Shown here one piece after another: positions 9,289-18,918 of a DNA stretch of 64,000 nt. Positions within the stretch are counted from its first letter, which is position 1, and each line of letters starts with the position of its first letter. Location of the stretch: NCBI RefSeq assembly GCF_030317205.1, contig NZ_JASZYB010000003.1, positions 682,001 to 746,000 on the forward strand, in the 5' to 3' direction. The position numbers and the translations under genes are program-made. Under the pieces are notes generated by a model. It was not told the origin of the DNA, did no database searches, and worked only from the letters and a program-made list of their open reading frames with translations. The stretch comes from Variovorax sp. J2L1-78 (lineage in GTDB: Bacteria > Pseudomonadota > Gammaproteobacteria > Burkholderiales > Burkholderiaceae_C).

Positions 9289-9980
9289 ATTTCACGCACA
9301 ACAACAACGCCGCCATGAACCCGATCACCGAGGACGACATCGCCGACTACCTGGCGAACACGCCCGACTTCTTCGAGCGCCATGCGCAGCTGCTTGCCCA
9401 GGTTCAGCTGACCAGCCCGCACGGCAACCGCGCGGTGAGCCTGCAGGAACGCCAGGCCGAGATGCTGCGCGAGAAGATCAAGGCCCTGGAGCACCGCGTG
9501 ATGGACATGGTGCGCCATGGCACCGAGAACGTGGTGACCGCCGACCGGCTGCAGCGCTGGACGCGTGGCCTGCTCACCGCGCGCGATCCGCGCGGCCTGC
9601 CGCTGCAGATGGCCGGTGAGCTGCAGTCCCTCTTCATGGTGCCGCAGATCGCCATCAAGGTCTGGGACTGCGATGCGGTCTACGGCAACGAGCCCTACGC
9701 CCAATGGGTCAGCGACGACGTCAAGGCCTTCGCCACCTCGCTGACCACGCCCTACTGCGGCCTGAACGCCGGGCTGGAAGCCACCGCCTGGCTGGACGAT
9801 GCCAAGGCGGCGGTGTCGATCGCGCTGATCCCCCTGCGTGCGGAGCCCTCGGCGCCGGCCTTCGGCCTCTTGGTGCTGGCGTCGCCCGATGCGCAGCGCT
9901 TCAACCCCGAGATGGGCACCGACTTCCTCGAGCGCATCGCCGACCTCGCATCGGCCGCGCTGTCGCGCCTGCGGCCTTGA
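9285..9980 (+). CDS. DUF484 family protein
   Basis: A 231-residue protein of the DUF484 (YigA-like) family, normally found between dapF and xerC in proteobacteria, as here. It shows the N-terminal helix [20 protein letters not shown], then a [20 protein letters not shown] coiled coil, and a GAF-like C-terminal domain ([22 protein letters not shown]). The ATG overlaps the dapF stop (ATGA). A second ATG lies ten codons in. No reaction is known for the family; the constant gene context suggests a link to XerC or to cell wall genes, which is not proven. Confidence 0.9.
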   Translation: MNFTHNNNAAMNPITEDDIADYLANTPDFFERHAQLLAQVQLTSPHGNRAVSLQERQAEMLREKIKALEHRVMDMVRHGTENVVTADRLQRWTRGLLTARDPRGLPLQMAGELQSLFMVPQIAIKVWDCDAVYGNEPYAQWVSDDVKAFATSLTTPYCGLNAGLEATAWLDDAKAAVSIALIPLRAEPSAPAFGLLVLASPDAQRFNPEMGTDFLERIADLASAALSRLRP

Positions 9981-9997
9981 GGCCGGGCGGTCGACCC

Positions 9998-10609
9998 GTG
10001 CGGACCGGGCTGCGCCTGCTGGCCCTGGGCCTGGGCGCGGCGGTGGTGGCTTACGGGGCGATCGCTTTCACGATCTGGCAGCGGGCGGAGGCCTTGCTTG
10101 CCGCCGGCTCGCCGCGACCCGCGGACGCCGCGTTGGTGCTCGGCAACCGGGCCTACCGCCATGGTGCCCCCAACCCCTGCCTGACCGGCCGCGTCGACAC
10201 CGCCGTATCCTTGGCGCAGGCCGGGCTGGTGCCGCAGCTGGTGATGTCGGGCGGCATCGACCATGAGGATCGCCGCATCGAATCGGAAGTGATGGCCGTG
10301 CATGCGCGCGCCATCGGCTACACCGGGCCGCTGCTGCGCGAAAGTCAGTCGAACTCGACGCGCGAGAACCTCGCGATGTCCGCCGCCGTGCTGCGCGAGG
10401 CGGGCGTGCGGCGGGTCATCGTCGTGTCGGAGCCCTACCACCTGTGGCGGGTCGAGCGGCTCGCGCGTGCCAGCGGTTTCGCGCACGACTTCGACGTGCA
10501 GTACGCCGCCGCGCCCACGGCCTGCTGGCAGCGCTGGGGCATGCGTTTTCGCGGCGCGCTGCGCGAACCGCTGGCCATCGTGAACAATGCCTTCCATGGC
10601 TACTTCTGA
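9998..10609 (+). CDS. YdcF/SanA-like membrane protein (DUF218)
   Basis: A 203-residue protein with one N-terminal membrane helix (LRLLALGLGAAVVAYGAIAF) followed by a DUF218 domain: ADAALVLGNRAYRHG, VMSGGIDHED, ESQSNSTRENLAMSAAVL and VIVVSEPYHLWR. The ESxSxxTxEN block is the family core. SanA-type members affect envelope permeability to vancomycin; the biochemical role is unsettled. The start is a GTG at 9998, 17 bases after the DUF484 stop; an earlier start would overlap that gene deeply. The 3' end overlaps the start of xerC by 14 bases. Confidence 0.85.
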   Translation: MRTGLRLLALGLGAAVVAYGAIAFTIWQRAEALLAAGSPRPADAALVLGNRAYRHGAPNPCLTGRVDTAVSLAQAGLVPQLVMSGGIDHEDRRIESEVMAVHARAIGYTGPLLRESQSNSTRENLAMSAAVLREAGVRRVIVVSEPYHLWRVERLARASGFAHDFDVQYAAAPTACWQRWGMRFRGALREPLAIVNNAFHGYF

Positions 10610-11582
10610 GGACACCGGGGCCGGCGCCGCTGCAGCGCTGATCGAGCGCTACCTCGAGCACGCGCGCGTCGAGCGCCGGCTGGCCGGGCGCACCCTCGAC
10701 ATCTATGCCGAGCACCTGCGGGCGCTGGCCGCGAAGATGGCCGAGGCGCGCCTGCCGGTCGACCGCGTCACCGCCGCCCACGTGCGCCGCTGGATGGCGC
10801 AGATGCACAGCGCCGGGCGCGAGCCGCGCGGCATCGCGCTGGTGCTGTCGTGCTGGCGCAGCTTCTTCCGCTGGCTTGGCCAGCAGCGGCTGGTGCCCTT
10901 CAACCCGGTGCAGGATGTGCGCGCGCCGAAGGCGGCCCGTCCGCTGCCCAAGGCGCTGGCGGTCGACGACGCGGTGCAGTTGGCCGAGCTGCACGACCCC
11001 GATGCGGACCCGTGGACCGAGGCACGCGACCGTGCCATCGTCGAGCTGCTCTACGGCTGCGGGCTGCGCGTGAGCGAGCTGGTCGGGCTCGACGTGCATG
11101 CCGGCAAGGATGCGCGCGGCTGGGTCGATCTCGACGCGGGCGAGGCGCAGGTGCTGGGCAAGGGCAGCAAGCGGCGCGGCGTGCCAGTCGGCGGCAAGGC
11201 GGCCGACGCCCTGCGCACCTGGCTGGCGGTGCGCGACCAGTGCGCCGCGCTGCCGGCTGCCCGGGTGCGCGACCCGGCGAGCGCCGCGGCGCTCTTCATC
11301 GGCCGCACCGGCATGCGCTTCTCGGCGCAATCGGTGTGGAAGACGGCCAAGGCGCGCAGCCTGAAGGCCGGGCTGCCGGCGGCGGTGCATCCGCACATGC
11401 TGCGCCATTCCTTCGCCAGCCACGTGCTGCAGTCGAGCAGCGACCTGCGCGCGGTGCAGGAACTGCTCGGCCACGCCAACATCACGACCACGCAGGTCTA
11501 CACCCGGCTGGATTTCCAGCACCTGGCCAAGGCCTACGATGCGGCGCATCCACGGGCCAAGGCCAAAGACGACACCGAATGA
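10596..11582 (+). CDS. xerC: Tyrosine recombinase XerC
   Basis: A 328-residue tyrosine recombinase that, with XerD, resolves chromosome dimers at dif. The N-terminal SAM-like domain (ERYLEHARVERRLAGRTLDIY) is followed by the catalytic domain with R in YGCGLRVSELVGL, K in LGKGSKRR, H-x-x-R in HPHMLRHSFASH, H in LLGHANI and the nucleophile Y in TTQVYTRLD. The start could be 10587 or 10596; both overlap the preceding gene. The stop overlaps the rlmI start (ATGA). The dapF-DUF484-xerC order is classic. Confidence 0.95.
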   Translation: MATSEDTGAGAAAALIERYLEHARVERRLAGRTLDIYAEHLRALAAKMAEARLPVDRVTAAHVRRWMAQMHSAGREPRGIALVLSCWRSFFRWLGQQRLVPFNPVQDVRAPKAARPLPKALAVDDAVQLAELHDPDADPWTEARDRAIVELLYGCGLRVSELVGLDVHAGKDARGWVDLDAGEAQVLGKGSKRRGVPVGGKAADALRTWLAVRDQCAALPAARVRDPASAAALFIGRTGMRFSAQSVWKTAKARSLKAGLPAAVHPHMLRHSFASHVLQSSSDLRAVQELLGHANITTTQVYTRLDFQHLAKAYDAAHPRAKAKDDTE

Positions 11583-12781
11583 AAACACTCCGCCTCAAGC
11601 CCGGCAAAGAAAAATCGCTGTTGCGCCGCCACCCGTGGGTGTTCGAGTCCGCCATCGCACGTGGCGGGGCCGACCCCGGCGAAACGGTGCGCGTGGAGTC
11701 GCACGACGGCCAATTCCTCGCGTGGGCGGCGTTCAGCCCGAGCTCGCAGATCCGCGCACGCGCCTGGAGCTTCGTCGAGACACAGCGCATCGACGCCGCG
11801 TTCCTGGCGTCGCTGTGTGCCCGCGCCGTCGGCGCGCGCCGCTACTTCGATCTGCAGAGCGATGGCATCCGGCTCGTGCACGGCGAGGCCGACGGGTTGC
11901 CGGGCCTGATCGTCGACCGCTACGGCGACACCCTGGTCGCACAGTTCGGCTCTGCCGGCGTCGAACGCTGGAAGGACGTGCTGGCCGATGCGCTGCTGGC
12001 CGCTACGGGTTTGACCAAGCTCTACGAGCGCTCCGATGCGAGCGGTCGCGAGCGCGAAGGCCTCAAGCCCGTCACCGGCTGGCTGCGCGGGGAGGACGCC
12101 ACCGCGCAGGTGATCCGCGAGCACGACTGGCGGTTGTCGCTCGATATCGCGACCGGCCACAAGACCGGCTTCTACCTCGACCAGCGCGACAGCCGGCAGC
12201 GCTTCGCCGAGATCGCGCAGCACCGGCGCTTTCGCCGCGTGCTCAACTGCTTCTGCTACACGGGCGGCTTCACCGTCGCGGCGCTGGCCGGGCTGAAGGC
12301 GGCGGGCGCGATCGACGGCGCCGAACTGACCTCGATCGACTCGTCGCTGCCGGCCTTGGAGCGCGCGCGCGCCAACCTGGCGCTCAACGGCTTCGAGGGC
12401 GCCAACGCGCAGTTCCTCGACGCCGACGTGAACGCCTCGCTGCGCCGCTTCATCGAGGAAGGCCGCAGCTTCGACGCCATCGTGCTCGACCCGCCCAAGT
12501 TCGCACCCACGGTGGCCCATGCCGAGCGCGCCGCGCGGGCCTACAAGGACATCAACCGGCTGGCGCTGAAGTTGCTCGAGCCCGGTGGCGTGCTGCTGAC
12601 CTTCTCGTGCTCGGGCGGCATCAGCGCCGACCTGTTCCACAAGATCGTGGCCTCGGCCGGGCTGGACGCGGGCGTGGACGGTTACATCAGCGAACGTCTG
12701 GGGGCCGCGCCCGACCACCCGATGACCATCGAGTTTCCCGAAGGGGAGTACTTGAAAGGCCTCGTCGTGGTGCGCAAGTAG
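11579..12781 (+). CDS. rlmI: 23S rRNA m5C1962 methyltransferase, RlmI type
   Basis: A 400-residue SAM-dependent methyltransferase. An N-terminal PUA domain (LRLKPGKEKSLLRRHPWVFE) is followed by an EEHEE linker domain and a Rossmann-fold catalytic domain: VLNCFCYTGGFTVAA (SAM loop), FDAIVLDPPKF (motif IV) and LLTFSCSGG (motif VI, catalytic cysteine). Family members modify C1962 of 23S rRNA. The ATG overlaps the xerC stop, so the dapF-to-rlmI set is probably one transcript. Naming as RlmI rests on domain order and length (E. coli 396). Confidence 0.9.
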   Translation: MKTLRLKPGKEKSLLRRHPWVFESAIARGGADPGETVRVESHDGQFLAWAAFSPSSQIRARAWSFVETQRIDAAFLASLCARAVGARRYFDLQSDGIRLVHGEADGLPGLIVDRYGDTLVAQFGSAGVERWKDVLADALLAATGLTKLYERSDASGREREGLKPVTGWLRGEDATAQVIREHDWRLSLDIATGHKTGFYLDQRDSRQRFAEIAQHRRFRRVLNCFCYTGGFTVAALAGLKAAGAIDGAELTSIDSSLPALERARANLALNGFEGANAQFLDADVNASLRRFIEEGRSFDAIVLDPPKFAPTVAHAERAARAYKDINRLALKLLEPGGVLLTFSCSGGISADLFHKIVASAGLDAGVDGYISERLGAAPDHPMTIEFPEGEYLKGLVVVRK

Positions 12782-12855
12782 GGTTTGACCTTGCCGCGGC
12801 GCCTGCCCGGCCGCGTCGCTAAACTTTCCGCCTTTCCCGTTCTCGGAGTTCCGCT

Positions 12856-13908
12856 ATGGCCCTCATTCCCGCCACCATCCTCACCGGCTTTCTCGGCTCC
12901 GGCAAGACCACGCTGCTCAAGCGCATCCTCTCCGAGGCGCACGGCCAGAAGATCGCCGTGATCGAGAACGAATTCGGCGAAGAGAACATCGACAGCGACA
13001 TCCTGGTGACGGAGTCGAAGGAGCAGATCGTGCAGATGAGCAACGGCTGCGTCTGCTGCACCATCCGCGAAGACCTGCGCGAGGCGCTGCAGCTGCTGGC
13101 CGCCAAGAAGCGCCAGGGCCTGCTCGACTTCGACCGCGTGGTGATCGAGACCACCGGCCTGGCCGACCCCGGCCCCGTGGCCCAGACCTTCTTCATGGAC
13201 GACGAGATCGCCGAGAGCTACCTGCTCGACTCGATCCTGACGCTGGTCGATGCCAAGCACGCGCCGCAGCAGCTCAACGACCGCCAGGAAGCGCGCCGCC
13301 AGGTGGGCTTCGCCGACCAGATCTTCATCAGCAAGAGCGAACTCGTCTCCGAAGCCGAAACCGAGGCGCTGATCCACCGCTTGAAGCACATGAATCCGCG
13401 CGCGCCCCAGCAGAAGGCGCATTTCGGCGATGTGCCGCTCAAGGACATCTTCGACCTGCGTGGCTTCAACCTGAACGCCAAGCTCGACATCGACCCGGAC
13501 TTCCTTTCGGCCGACGAGCACGATCATCACGACCATGATCACGCGCACGGCGAGCATTGCGACCATCCCTCGCATGCGCACGACGGCCATGGCCACCATC
13601 ACCACACGGACGACGACGTCAAGAGCTTCGTCTACAAGGCCGACCGCGCCTTCGACCCGGCCAAGCTCGAGGATTTTCTGGGTGCCGTCGTCAACATCTA
13701 CGGCCCGAAGATGCTGCGCTACAAGGGCGTGCTGAACATGAAGGGTACCGACCGCAAGGTGATCTTCCAGGGCGTGCACCAGCTGATGGGCAGCGACCTG
13801 GGCCCGGAATGGGGCGCTGACGAGGCCCGTCAGAGCCGGATGGTGTTCATCGGCATCGAGCTGCCGCGCGACATCCTGGAACAGGGACTGGAGCAGTGCC
13901 TGGTCTGA
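12856..13908 (+). CDS. CobW/COG0523 metal-chaperone GTPase with His-rich segment
   Basis: A 350-residue G3E GTPase. The Walker A motif GFLGSGKT is at 11-18, the COG0523 metal motif CVCC (C65, C67, C68) follows, and SKSE (159-162) matches the guanine-specificity position. Residues 222-250 hold 15 histidines, a metal-storage or metal-sensing loop typical of zinc-trafficking members (YeiR/ZigA/YciC types); the C-terminal CobW domain follows. A GGAG ribosome site lies 9 nt before the ATG. It probably loads or senses zinc or another divalent metal in the cytosol. The gene stands alone, between rlmI and dksA, with no Zur box that I can see. Confidence 0.9.
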   Translation: MALIPATILTGFLGSGKTTLLKRILSEAHGQKIAVIENEFGEENIDSDILVTESKEQIVQMSNGCVCCTIREDLREALQLLAAKKRQGLLDFDRVVIETTGLADPGPVAQTFFMDDEIAESYLLDSILTLVDAKHAPQQLNDRQEARRQVGFADQIFISKSELVSEAETEALIHRLKHMNPRAPQQKAHFGDVPLKDIFDLRGFNLNAKLDIDPDFLSADEHDHHDHDHAHGEHCDHPSHAHDGHGHHHHTDDDVKSFVYKADRAFDPAKLEDFLGAVVNIYGPKMLRYKGVLNMKGTDRKVIFQGVHQLMGSDLGPEWGADEARQSRMVFIGIELPRDILEQGLEQCLV

Positions 13909-13980
13909 GTGCCGGAGCGCCCGTTGTGGCGTATCGGCACGGCGAGCCGGCGCGAAAGGCCCGGCCGCTTCATATCTATA

Positions 13981-13986
13981 TACAAT
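13981..13986 (+). promoter_or_regulatory. Candidate dksA -10 with GC-rich discriminator
   Basis: TACAAT is followed at once by CGCGCGCC. A GC-only discriminator next to the start site is typical of promoters repressed by ppGpp, and DksA is a ppGpp partner, so autoregulation is plausible. No good -35 was found 16-18 bases upstream. The predicted leader is about 175 nt. Confidence 0.35.
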
Positions 13987-14008
13987 CGCGCGCCTGTTCC
14001 GCAGCCGC

Positions 14009-14031
14009 CCCGGGTCTTCAGAAGGCCCGGG
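14009..14031 (+). other. Strong hairpin in the dksA leader
   Basis: CCCGGGTCTT pairs with AAGGCCCGGG around a 3-base loop (CAG), giving a 10-bp stem with one G-U pair. There is no T tract, so it is not a classical terminator. It may stabilise the 5' end of the dksA mRNA or end the upstream transcript with Rho. The rest of the 259-base gap holds a second palindrome, CCACCGGTGG, near 14099-14108. Confidence 0.5.
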
Positions 14032-14167
14032 TGTGACTTCCGGCATAGGAGGGCGTGCGTTCCTGGCGTGCTTTCAAGGGTATAACCCCGAGGGCTCGCC
14101 ACCGGTGGGCACCTGACAGTGTGGGTCGTGGGGTCGAAGAACCGCACGGCTTTCAGGGGGAGAGCCA

Positions 14168-15166
14168 GTGAAAGCGCATTCGAGTTCGTCGAAGGAGCCA
14201 GCCACCGTGAAGAAACCTGCCGCGAAGGCCAAACCTGTCTTGAAGCCGGTCGTCCCGAAGACGCCGGCGGCCAAGTCGGCAACGTCGTCGGCGAAAAAGG
14301 CTTCCACCCCGTCGGCTCCAGCCAAGAAAGTCAGCGTGGCGCCGGCAAAGACCGTCCGCGCCGTGAAAGCCGCTCCGCCCGCCCCGGCCCGCAAGGCTGT
14401 GGCGAAAAAAAGTACACCGAAGGCAGCCCCCGTGGCTGCCGCGTCGTCCAAACCCACCGGCCGCAGTGCCGAACCACCTGCTCCTTCGCTCCCCATGAAA
14501 AAAACGGCTGCCGCCTCCACTTCCGCCCCGGCGACAACTCCCGTCACCTCGATCCCCGCCGCGCCCGCTCCGGCCGCCCGCGGTGGCCGGGTGTCGCGTC
14601 TGTCGCAATTGACCGTTCCTTCGATGGCGCAGTCGGTCGCCTCGACGGCGGCCAAGTCCAGCTTCACGCAAAGCGCTCCTGCCCTGGTGCCGCCGCCCCC
14701 GCTGGCCGTCAAGAAAGATCCGAAGCTCGCGAACAACTGGAAGACCAAGTCCGCCGAGGAACTGACCGATCAGGAAGTGATCGCCATGCCCGACAGCGAG
14801 TACATGAACGAGAAGCAGATGGCCTTCTTTCGCCTGAAGCTGATCGAGCTCAAGCGCGGCATCCTGGAGAACGCCGGCGAAACCACCGAGCATCTGCGTG
14901 AAGACACCGTGGTGGTGCCCGACCCGGCCGACCGCGCCACCATCGAGGAAGAGCATGCGCTGGAACTGCGCACGCGCGACCGCGAACGCAAGCTGCTCAA
15001 GAAGATCGAGCAGTCGATCCAGCGCATCGACGCCGGCGACTACGGCTACTGCGACGAGACCGGCGAGCCCATCGGCGTCGGCCGCCTGCTGGCGCGTCCG
15101 ACCGCCACGTTGTCGCTCGAGGCGCAGCAACGCCGCGAACTCAAGCAGAAGATGTTCGGAGACTAG
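14168..15166 (+). CDS. dksA: RNA polymerase-binding factor DksA with long basic extension
   Basis: A 332-residue protein, twice the usual length of about 150. The last 140 residues are DksA: helix EYMNEKQMAFFRLKLIELKR, coiled-coil tip PDPADRA with D252, D255 and A257 (the DxxDxA motif acting in the RNA polymerase secondary channel), then ELRTRDRERKLLKKIEQS. The zinc finger keeps only C295; the other three positions are T298, S316 and A319. Single-cysteine DksA proteins are known, for example in alphaproteobacteria. Residues 1-190 are Lys/Ala/Pro/Ser-rich without visible domains. The GTG start has a GGGGGAG ribosome site; an internal start is possible. Confidence 0.93.
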   Translation: MKAHSSSSKEPATVKKPAAKAKPVLKPVVPKTPAAKSATSSAKKASTPSAPAKKVSVAPAKTVRAVKAAPPAPARKAVAKKSTPKAAPVAAASSKPTGRSAEPPAPSLPMKKTAAASTSAPATTPVTSIPAAPAPAARGGRVSRLSQLTVPSMAQSVASTAAKSSFTQSAPALVPPPPLAVKKDPKLANNWKTKSAEELTDQEVIAMPDSEYMNEKQMAFFRLKLIELKRGILENAGETTEHLREDTVVVPDPADRATIEEEHALELRTRDRERKLLKKIEQSIQRIDAGDYGYCDETGEPIGVGRLLARPTATLSLEAQQRRELKQKMFGD

Positions 15167-15229
15167 ACGGGGCCGCCCCGCCCCTGCGACATGACCTCCC
15201 CATCGATGCCCTGAGTTCCTCACCCCAGC

Positions 15230-16837
15230 ATGTCCAAGGAAGAACCGTCCGGCCGCCTGCTTTCGAAAGTGGCGAAGTTCGTTCGCAATCCGCTCAAGGA
15301 CTGGGCCGAACTGGACGCGCAGGATTCGGCCGCGAGCGAGAACGGCTACAGCCGCGAGATGCTCAAGGAGATGATCGAGCGGCGCCAGCGCAACGATTTC
15401 GTGCGTCGCCGCGAGTTCGACATGCTGCGCAAGCTGCGCCAGCGGGAAGCAGCCGGCGCACGAGACCCGGGGCAACCCTCCTCGCTGAACCTCAGCAGCA
15501 CCTCGGGCAAGACCGAAGGACGCGCCCTGACGCTCAAGAAGATCGACGAGATCGAGGCGCAGATGTCCAAGCAGTGGTGGAAGGGCTCGCCCGCCACGAC
15601 CCCCACCGACGACGAACCGTCGATCAACCCCGAGGTCCTGGCGGCTCAGCGGGCCCGGGCGTATGCCGACACGGCCCCCCAGGCGGCCGACAGCACCGTG
15701 CCGGCGGTCGCCGAGGCGCCGGCCAATGCCGCCGCTGCGCACAGTGCAGCGGTGCCACTGCTGGTCTACGACAGTGCGCTCGACGAGGCAGCGATCCGCT
15801 TTGCGCATGGCGACGATGCCGGCGCCGAGTCGATTTTGTTGCAGAGCCTGCTGTCCGACGCGACCCAGAACGACCACAACGACATCTGGCTGGCGCTGCT
15901 CGACCTGTACCGTGCCATCGGTGACGCCGAGAAGTTCGTGGCGGCGAGCACCCGGTATGCCCAGCGCATGAAGCGCAACGGCCCCGAGTGGGTGTCGTTG
16001 CGTGCGCTGGCGCGCGGGGTGCAGACCAGCGTCGCGGCCACGGGTCAACATGCGGCCGACTGGCGCAGCCCGGCACAGCTCAGCCGCGAGGGCCTGGTCG
16101 AGCTCACGCGTGCATTGGGGGGCGCGGGTTCGGTGTGGACGCTCGACTGGCGCCTGCTCGGCGGCATCGACCTGGCCGCGGCCGGGCCGCTGAAGTCGCT
16201 CTTCGCGCACTGGTCGGCATCGCCGGTCGACGTGCGATTCGTCGGTGCCGGGCGCCTGCTGGCTGTGCTCGAGAAGGCCACGCCTGCCAACGAGCGCAAC
16301 ACCGACGAGACCTGGTGGCAGTTGCGCATGGCTGCGCTGCGGCTCATGAACGAGGTCGACCTCTTCGAACTGGTCGCGCTCAACTACTGCATCACCTACG
16401 AAGTCTCGCCGCCGCCCTGGGAGGAGCCCCAGGGCCGCTATGCCGGCGTGGAGTCGACGGGGATGAGCCGGCCGGCCGGGTTGTCCATGGGCATGAGCAT
16501 CGACGGGGATGCGCCGGAATCGTCGACGGGTTCACCCGAGATCCTGGGCGCGACCCTGGCCGGTGACCTGAGCGGCGAGTCGGAGTCGACCTGGCGCCGA
16601 CTCGATGCCGAGATCGCCGAGGCCGAGATGACCGACCCGACGGCACCTGCGACCATTCACTGCTCGGCCCTCGTGCGCCTGGACCTCGCCGCCGCCGGCA
16701 CGCTGCTGCACTGGGTGACCGAGCGCGACGCCAACGGCCAGCGCGTGCAGTTCGTCGATGCGCACCGCCTGATCGCCACCTTCTTCAAGGTGGTGGGCAT
16801 CGCGGACCACGCGCTGGTCCGGGTGCGCGAAAACTAG
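15230..16837 (+). CDS. STAS-like/TPR-like protein of unknown function
   Basis: A 535-residue cytosolic protein that I cannot place in a named family. Residues 1-150 are charged and helical ([31 protein letters not shown]). A FimV/TPR-like stretch follows around 180-240 ([39 protein letters not shown]). Two STAS-like segments come next: [20 protein letters not shown] with LLAVLEKA, and [20 protein letters not shown] with [13 protein letters not shown] at the end. STAS folds bind partners or nucleotides, often in anti-sigma pathways. It lies 63 bases after dksA and 62 before hslV, all on one strand. Confidence 0.7.
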   Translation: MSKEEPSGRLLSKVAKFVRNPLKDWAELDAQDSAASENGYSREMLKEMIERRQRNDFVRRREFDMLRKLRQREAAGARDPGQPSSLNLSSTSGKTEGRALTLKKIDEIEAQMSKQWWKGSPATTPTDDEPSINPEVLAAQRARAYADTAPQAADSTVPAVAEAPANAAAAHSAAVPLLVYDSALDEAAIRFAHGDDAGAESILLQSLLSDATQNDHNDIWLALLDLYRAIGDAEKFVAASTRYAQRMKRNGPEWVSLRALARGVQTSVAATGQHAADWRSPAQLSREGLVELTRALGGAGSVWTLDWRLLGGIDLAAAGPLKSLFAHWSASPVDVRFVGAGRLLAVLEKATPANERNTDETWWQLRMAALRLMNEVDLFELVALNYCITYEVSPPPWEEPQGRYAGVESTGMSRPAGLSMGMSIDGDAPESSTGSPEILGATLAGDLSGESESTWRRLDAEIAEAEMTDPTAPATIHCSALVRLDLAAAGTLLHWVTERDANGQRVQFVDAHRLIATFFKVVGIADHALVRVREN

Positions 16838-16899
16838 CCGTTACCAGCGGGGGCCTGACGGTCCCTTGCATTGATCCGGGCCATCCCCAGATGGCTTCG

Positions 16900-17445
16900 A
16901 TGGAACAGTTTCACGGCACCACCATCGTCAGCGTGCGCCGCAAGACCCCCGGAGGCGACCAGGTCGCCATCGGCGGGGACGGGCAGGTCACACTCGGCAA
17001 CATCGTCATCAAGGGCACGGCGCGCAAGGTGCGGCGGCTCTATCACGGCAAGGTGCTGGCTGGCTTTGCCGGCGCCACGGCCGACGCCTTCACGCTCTTC
17101 GAGCGCTTCGAGGCCAAGCTCGAAAAGCACCAGGGGCACCTGACCCGCGCGGCGGTCGAGCTCACCAAGGACTGGCGCACCGACCGCGTGCTGCGCAAGC
17201 TGGAGGCCATGCTGGCCGTGGCCGACGCCACCACCTCGCTCATCATCACCGGCAACGGCGACGTGCTGGAACCGGAAGACGGCGTGATCGCCATCGGCTC
17301 GGGCGGCGCCTATGCGCAGTCGGCCGCCAAGGCGTTGATCGACAACACGGACCTCTCTGCCGAGCAGATCGTGCGCAAATCGCTGGCGATCGCCGGAGAA
17401 ATCTGCATTTACACGAACATGAACCACACGGTGGAAGCGCTCTGA
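16900..17445 (+). CDS. hslV: ATP-dependent protease HslVU, peptidase subunit
   Basis: A 181-residue threonine protease that, with the HslU ATPase, forms the proteasome-like HslVU complex in the cytosol. The active-site threonine is the first T of TTIVSVRRK, exposed after removal of the short propeptide [15 protein letters not shown] and the [14 protein letters not shown] block are family marks. An ATG three codons earlier (16891) is possible; 16900 gives the propeptide common in betaproteobacteria. hslU begins 2 bases after the stop. No clear heat-shock promoter was seen upstream. Confidence 0.96.
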   Translation: MEQFHGTTIVSVRRKTPGGDQVAIGGDGQVTLGNIVIKGTARKVRRLYHGKVLAGFAGATADAFTLFERFEAKLEKHQGHLTRAAVELTKDWRTDRVLRKLEAMLAVADATTSLIITGNGDVLEPEDGVIAIGSGGAYAQSAAKALIDNTDLSAEQIVRKSLAIAGEICIYTNMNHTVEAL

Positions 17446-17447
17446 CC

Positions 17448-18770
17448 ATGTCCATGACCCCCCAGGAAATCGTCTCGGAGCTCGACAACCACATCGTGGG
17501 CCAGCCGGCGGCCAAGCGCGCGGTGGCCATCGCCCTGCGCAACCGCTGGCGCCGCCAGCAGGTCGAGGAGCCGCTGCGCCACGAGATCACGCCCAAGAAC
17601 ATCCTCATGATCGGCCCCACGGGCGTTGGCAAGACCGAGATCGCCCGTCGCCTGGCGCGCCTGGCCGATGCGCCCTTCATCAAGGTCGAGGCGACCAAGT
17701 TCACCGAGGTCGGCTACGTCGGCAAGGACGTGGATGCCATCATCCGCGACCTGGCCGAGATCGCGGTCAAGCAGACGCGCGAGAAGGAAAGCGCCAAGTT
17801 CCGCATGCGGGCTGAGGATGCGGCCGAGGAGCGCATCCTCGACGCGTTGCTGCCCCCGGCCCGGCTGGCCGATGGCAGTGCGTCGGACACCCAGAACGCC
17901 ACGCGTCAGGCCTTCCGCAAGAAGCTGCGCGAAGGCGCGCTCGACGACAAGGAGATCGAAATCGATCTCGCCGAAGCCCGTGCGCCGATGGAGATCATGG
18001 GCCCGGCGGGCATGGAGGAGATGACCGAGCAGCTGCGCGGCATGTTCGGCCAGTTGGGCGCTGGCAAGCGCAAGACGCGCAAGCTCAAGATCGCCGAGGC
18101 GATGCGACTGGCGATCGACGAGGAGGCCGGCAAGCTGGTCAACGAGGACGACATCCGTGCGCTGGCGATCCGCAATGCCGAGGAGAACGGCATCGTCTTC
18201 ATCGACGAGATCGACAAGGTCGCGACCCGCAGTGATGCCCAGGGTTCGGACATCTCGCGCCAGGGTGTGCAGCGCGACCTGCTGCCACTGGTCGAGGGCA
18301 CGGCCGTCACCACCAAGTACGGCGTGGTGCGTACCGACCACATCCTGTTCATCGCGAGCGGGGCGTTCCACCTGAGCAAGCCGAGCGACCTCATTCCCGA
18401 GCTGCAGGGGCGCTTTCCGATCCGCGTCGAGCTGCAGTCGCTGTCGATCGCCGACTTCGAGGCGATCCTGATGCAGACGCGTGCCTCGCTGGTCAAGCAG
18501 TACCAGGCGCTGCTGGCCACCGAGGGCGTGACGCTCGACTTCACGCCGGAAGGCATCACGCGCCTCGCCGGCATCGCCTTCGAGGTGAACGAGCGCACCG
18601 AGAACATCGGCGCGCGCCGGCTGTCGACGGTGATGGAGCGCCTGCTCGACGAGGTGAGCTTCGACGCCGCGCGGCTCGGCGGGCAGGCGATCCACATCGA
18701 CGCGGCCTATGTGGACCAGCGCCTCGCGGCACTAAGTCACGACGAAGATCTTTCGCGTTTCATCCTCTGA
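17448..18770 (+). CDS. hslU: ATP-dependent protease HslVU, ATPase subunit
   Basis: A 440-residue AAA+ unfoldase, the regulatory partner of HslV. It shows [17 protein letters not shown] at the start, Walker [10 protein letters not shown] (about residues 53-61), the pore-loop region GYVGKDV, the variable I domain (about 110-240), Walker [11 protein letters not shown], and sensor/arginine-finger elements GRFPIRVEL and ENIGARRL. The C-terminus LSRFIL inserts between HslV subunits. Length matches E. coli (443). It is cotranscribed with hslV. A hairpin 16 bases after the stop is a probable transcript end. Confidence 0.97.
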   Translation: MSMTPQEIVSELDNHIVGQPAAKRAVAIALRNRWRRQQVEEPLRHEITPKNILMIGPTGVGKTEIARRLARLADAPFIKVEATKFTEVGYVGKDVDAIIRDLAEIAVKQTREKESAKFRMRAEDAAEERILDALLPPARLADGSASDTQNATRQAFRKKLREGALDDKEIEIDLAEARAPMEIMGPAGMEEMTEQLRGMFGQLGAGKRKTRKLKIAEAMRLAIDEEAGKLVNEDDIRALAIRNAEENGIVFIDEIDKVATRSDAQGSDISRQGVQRDLLPLVEGTAVTTKYGVVRTDHILFIASGAFHLSKPSDLIPELQGRFPIRVELQSLSIADFEAILMQTRASLVKQYQALLATEGVTLDFTPEGITRLAGIAFEVNERTENIGARRLSTVMERLLDEVSFDAARLGGQAIHIDAAYVDQRLAALSHDEDLSRFIL

Positions 18771-18786
18771 CGCGCAAGGCGTCACG

Positions 18787-18836
18787 GCACTTGGCTTCAC
18801 GCAGAACATTCACTGCGTGAGCTAAGTGCTTCATTT
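18787..18836 (+). terminator. Probable hslVU terminator hairpin
   Basis: GCACTT (18787-18792) pairs with AAGTGC (18824-18829), and TTCACGCAG (18796-18804) with CTGCGTGAG (18813-18821), around an 8-base loop. TTCATTT follows the stem. The stem is long but the T tract is interrupted. A second stem, CGCGCTTT/AAAGCGCG (18848-18875), lies just downstream without a T tract. Confidence 0.55.
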
Positions 18837-18918
18837 GCAACGGAATTCGCGCTTTCGGAGGGTTCGAAAAGCGCGCTAAGTCGTTGATTCCATTACAAAA
18901 AATAGACAACAGGCCTTG

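Noticed and set aside
13520-13605. Histidine-codon-rich segment as a possible non-coding repeat
   Set aside because: It is the in-frame His-rich metal loop of the CobW-type GTPase.
14119-14901. A 260-codon frame overlapping dksA
   Set aside because: It is a different frame of the extended dksA gene, Arg/Gly/Gln-rich and without family features.
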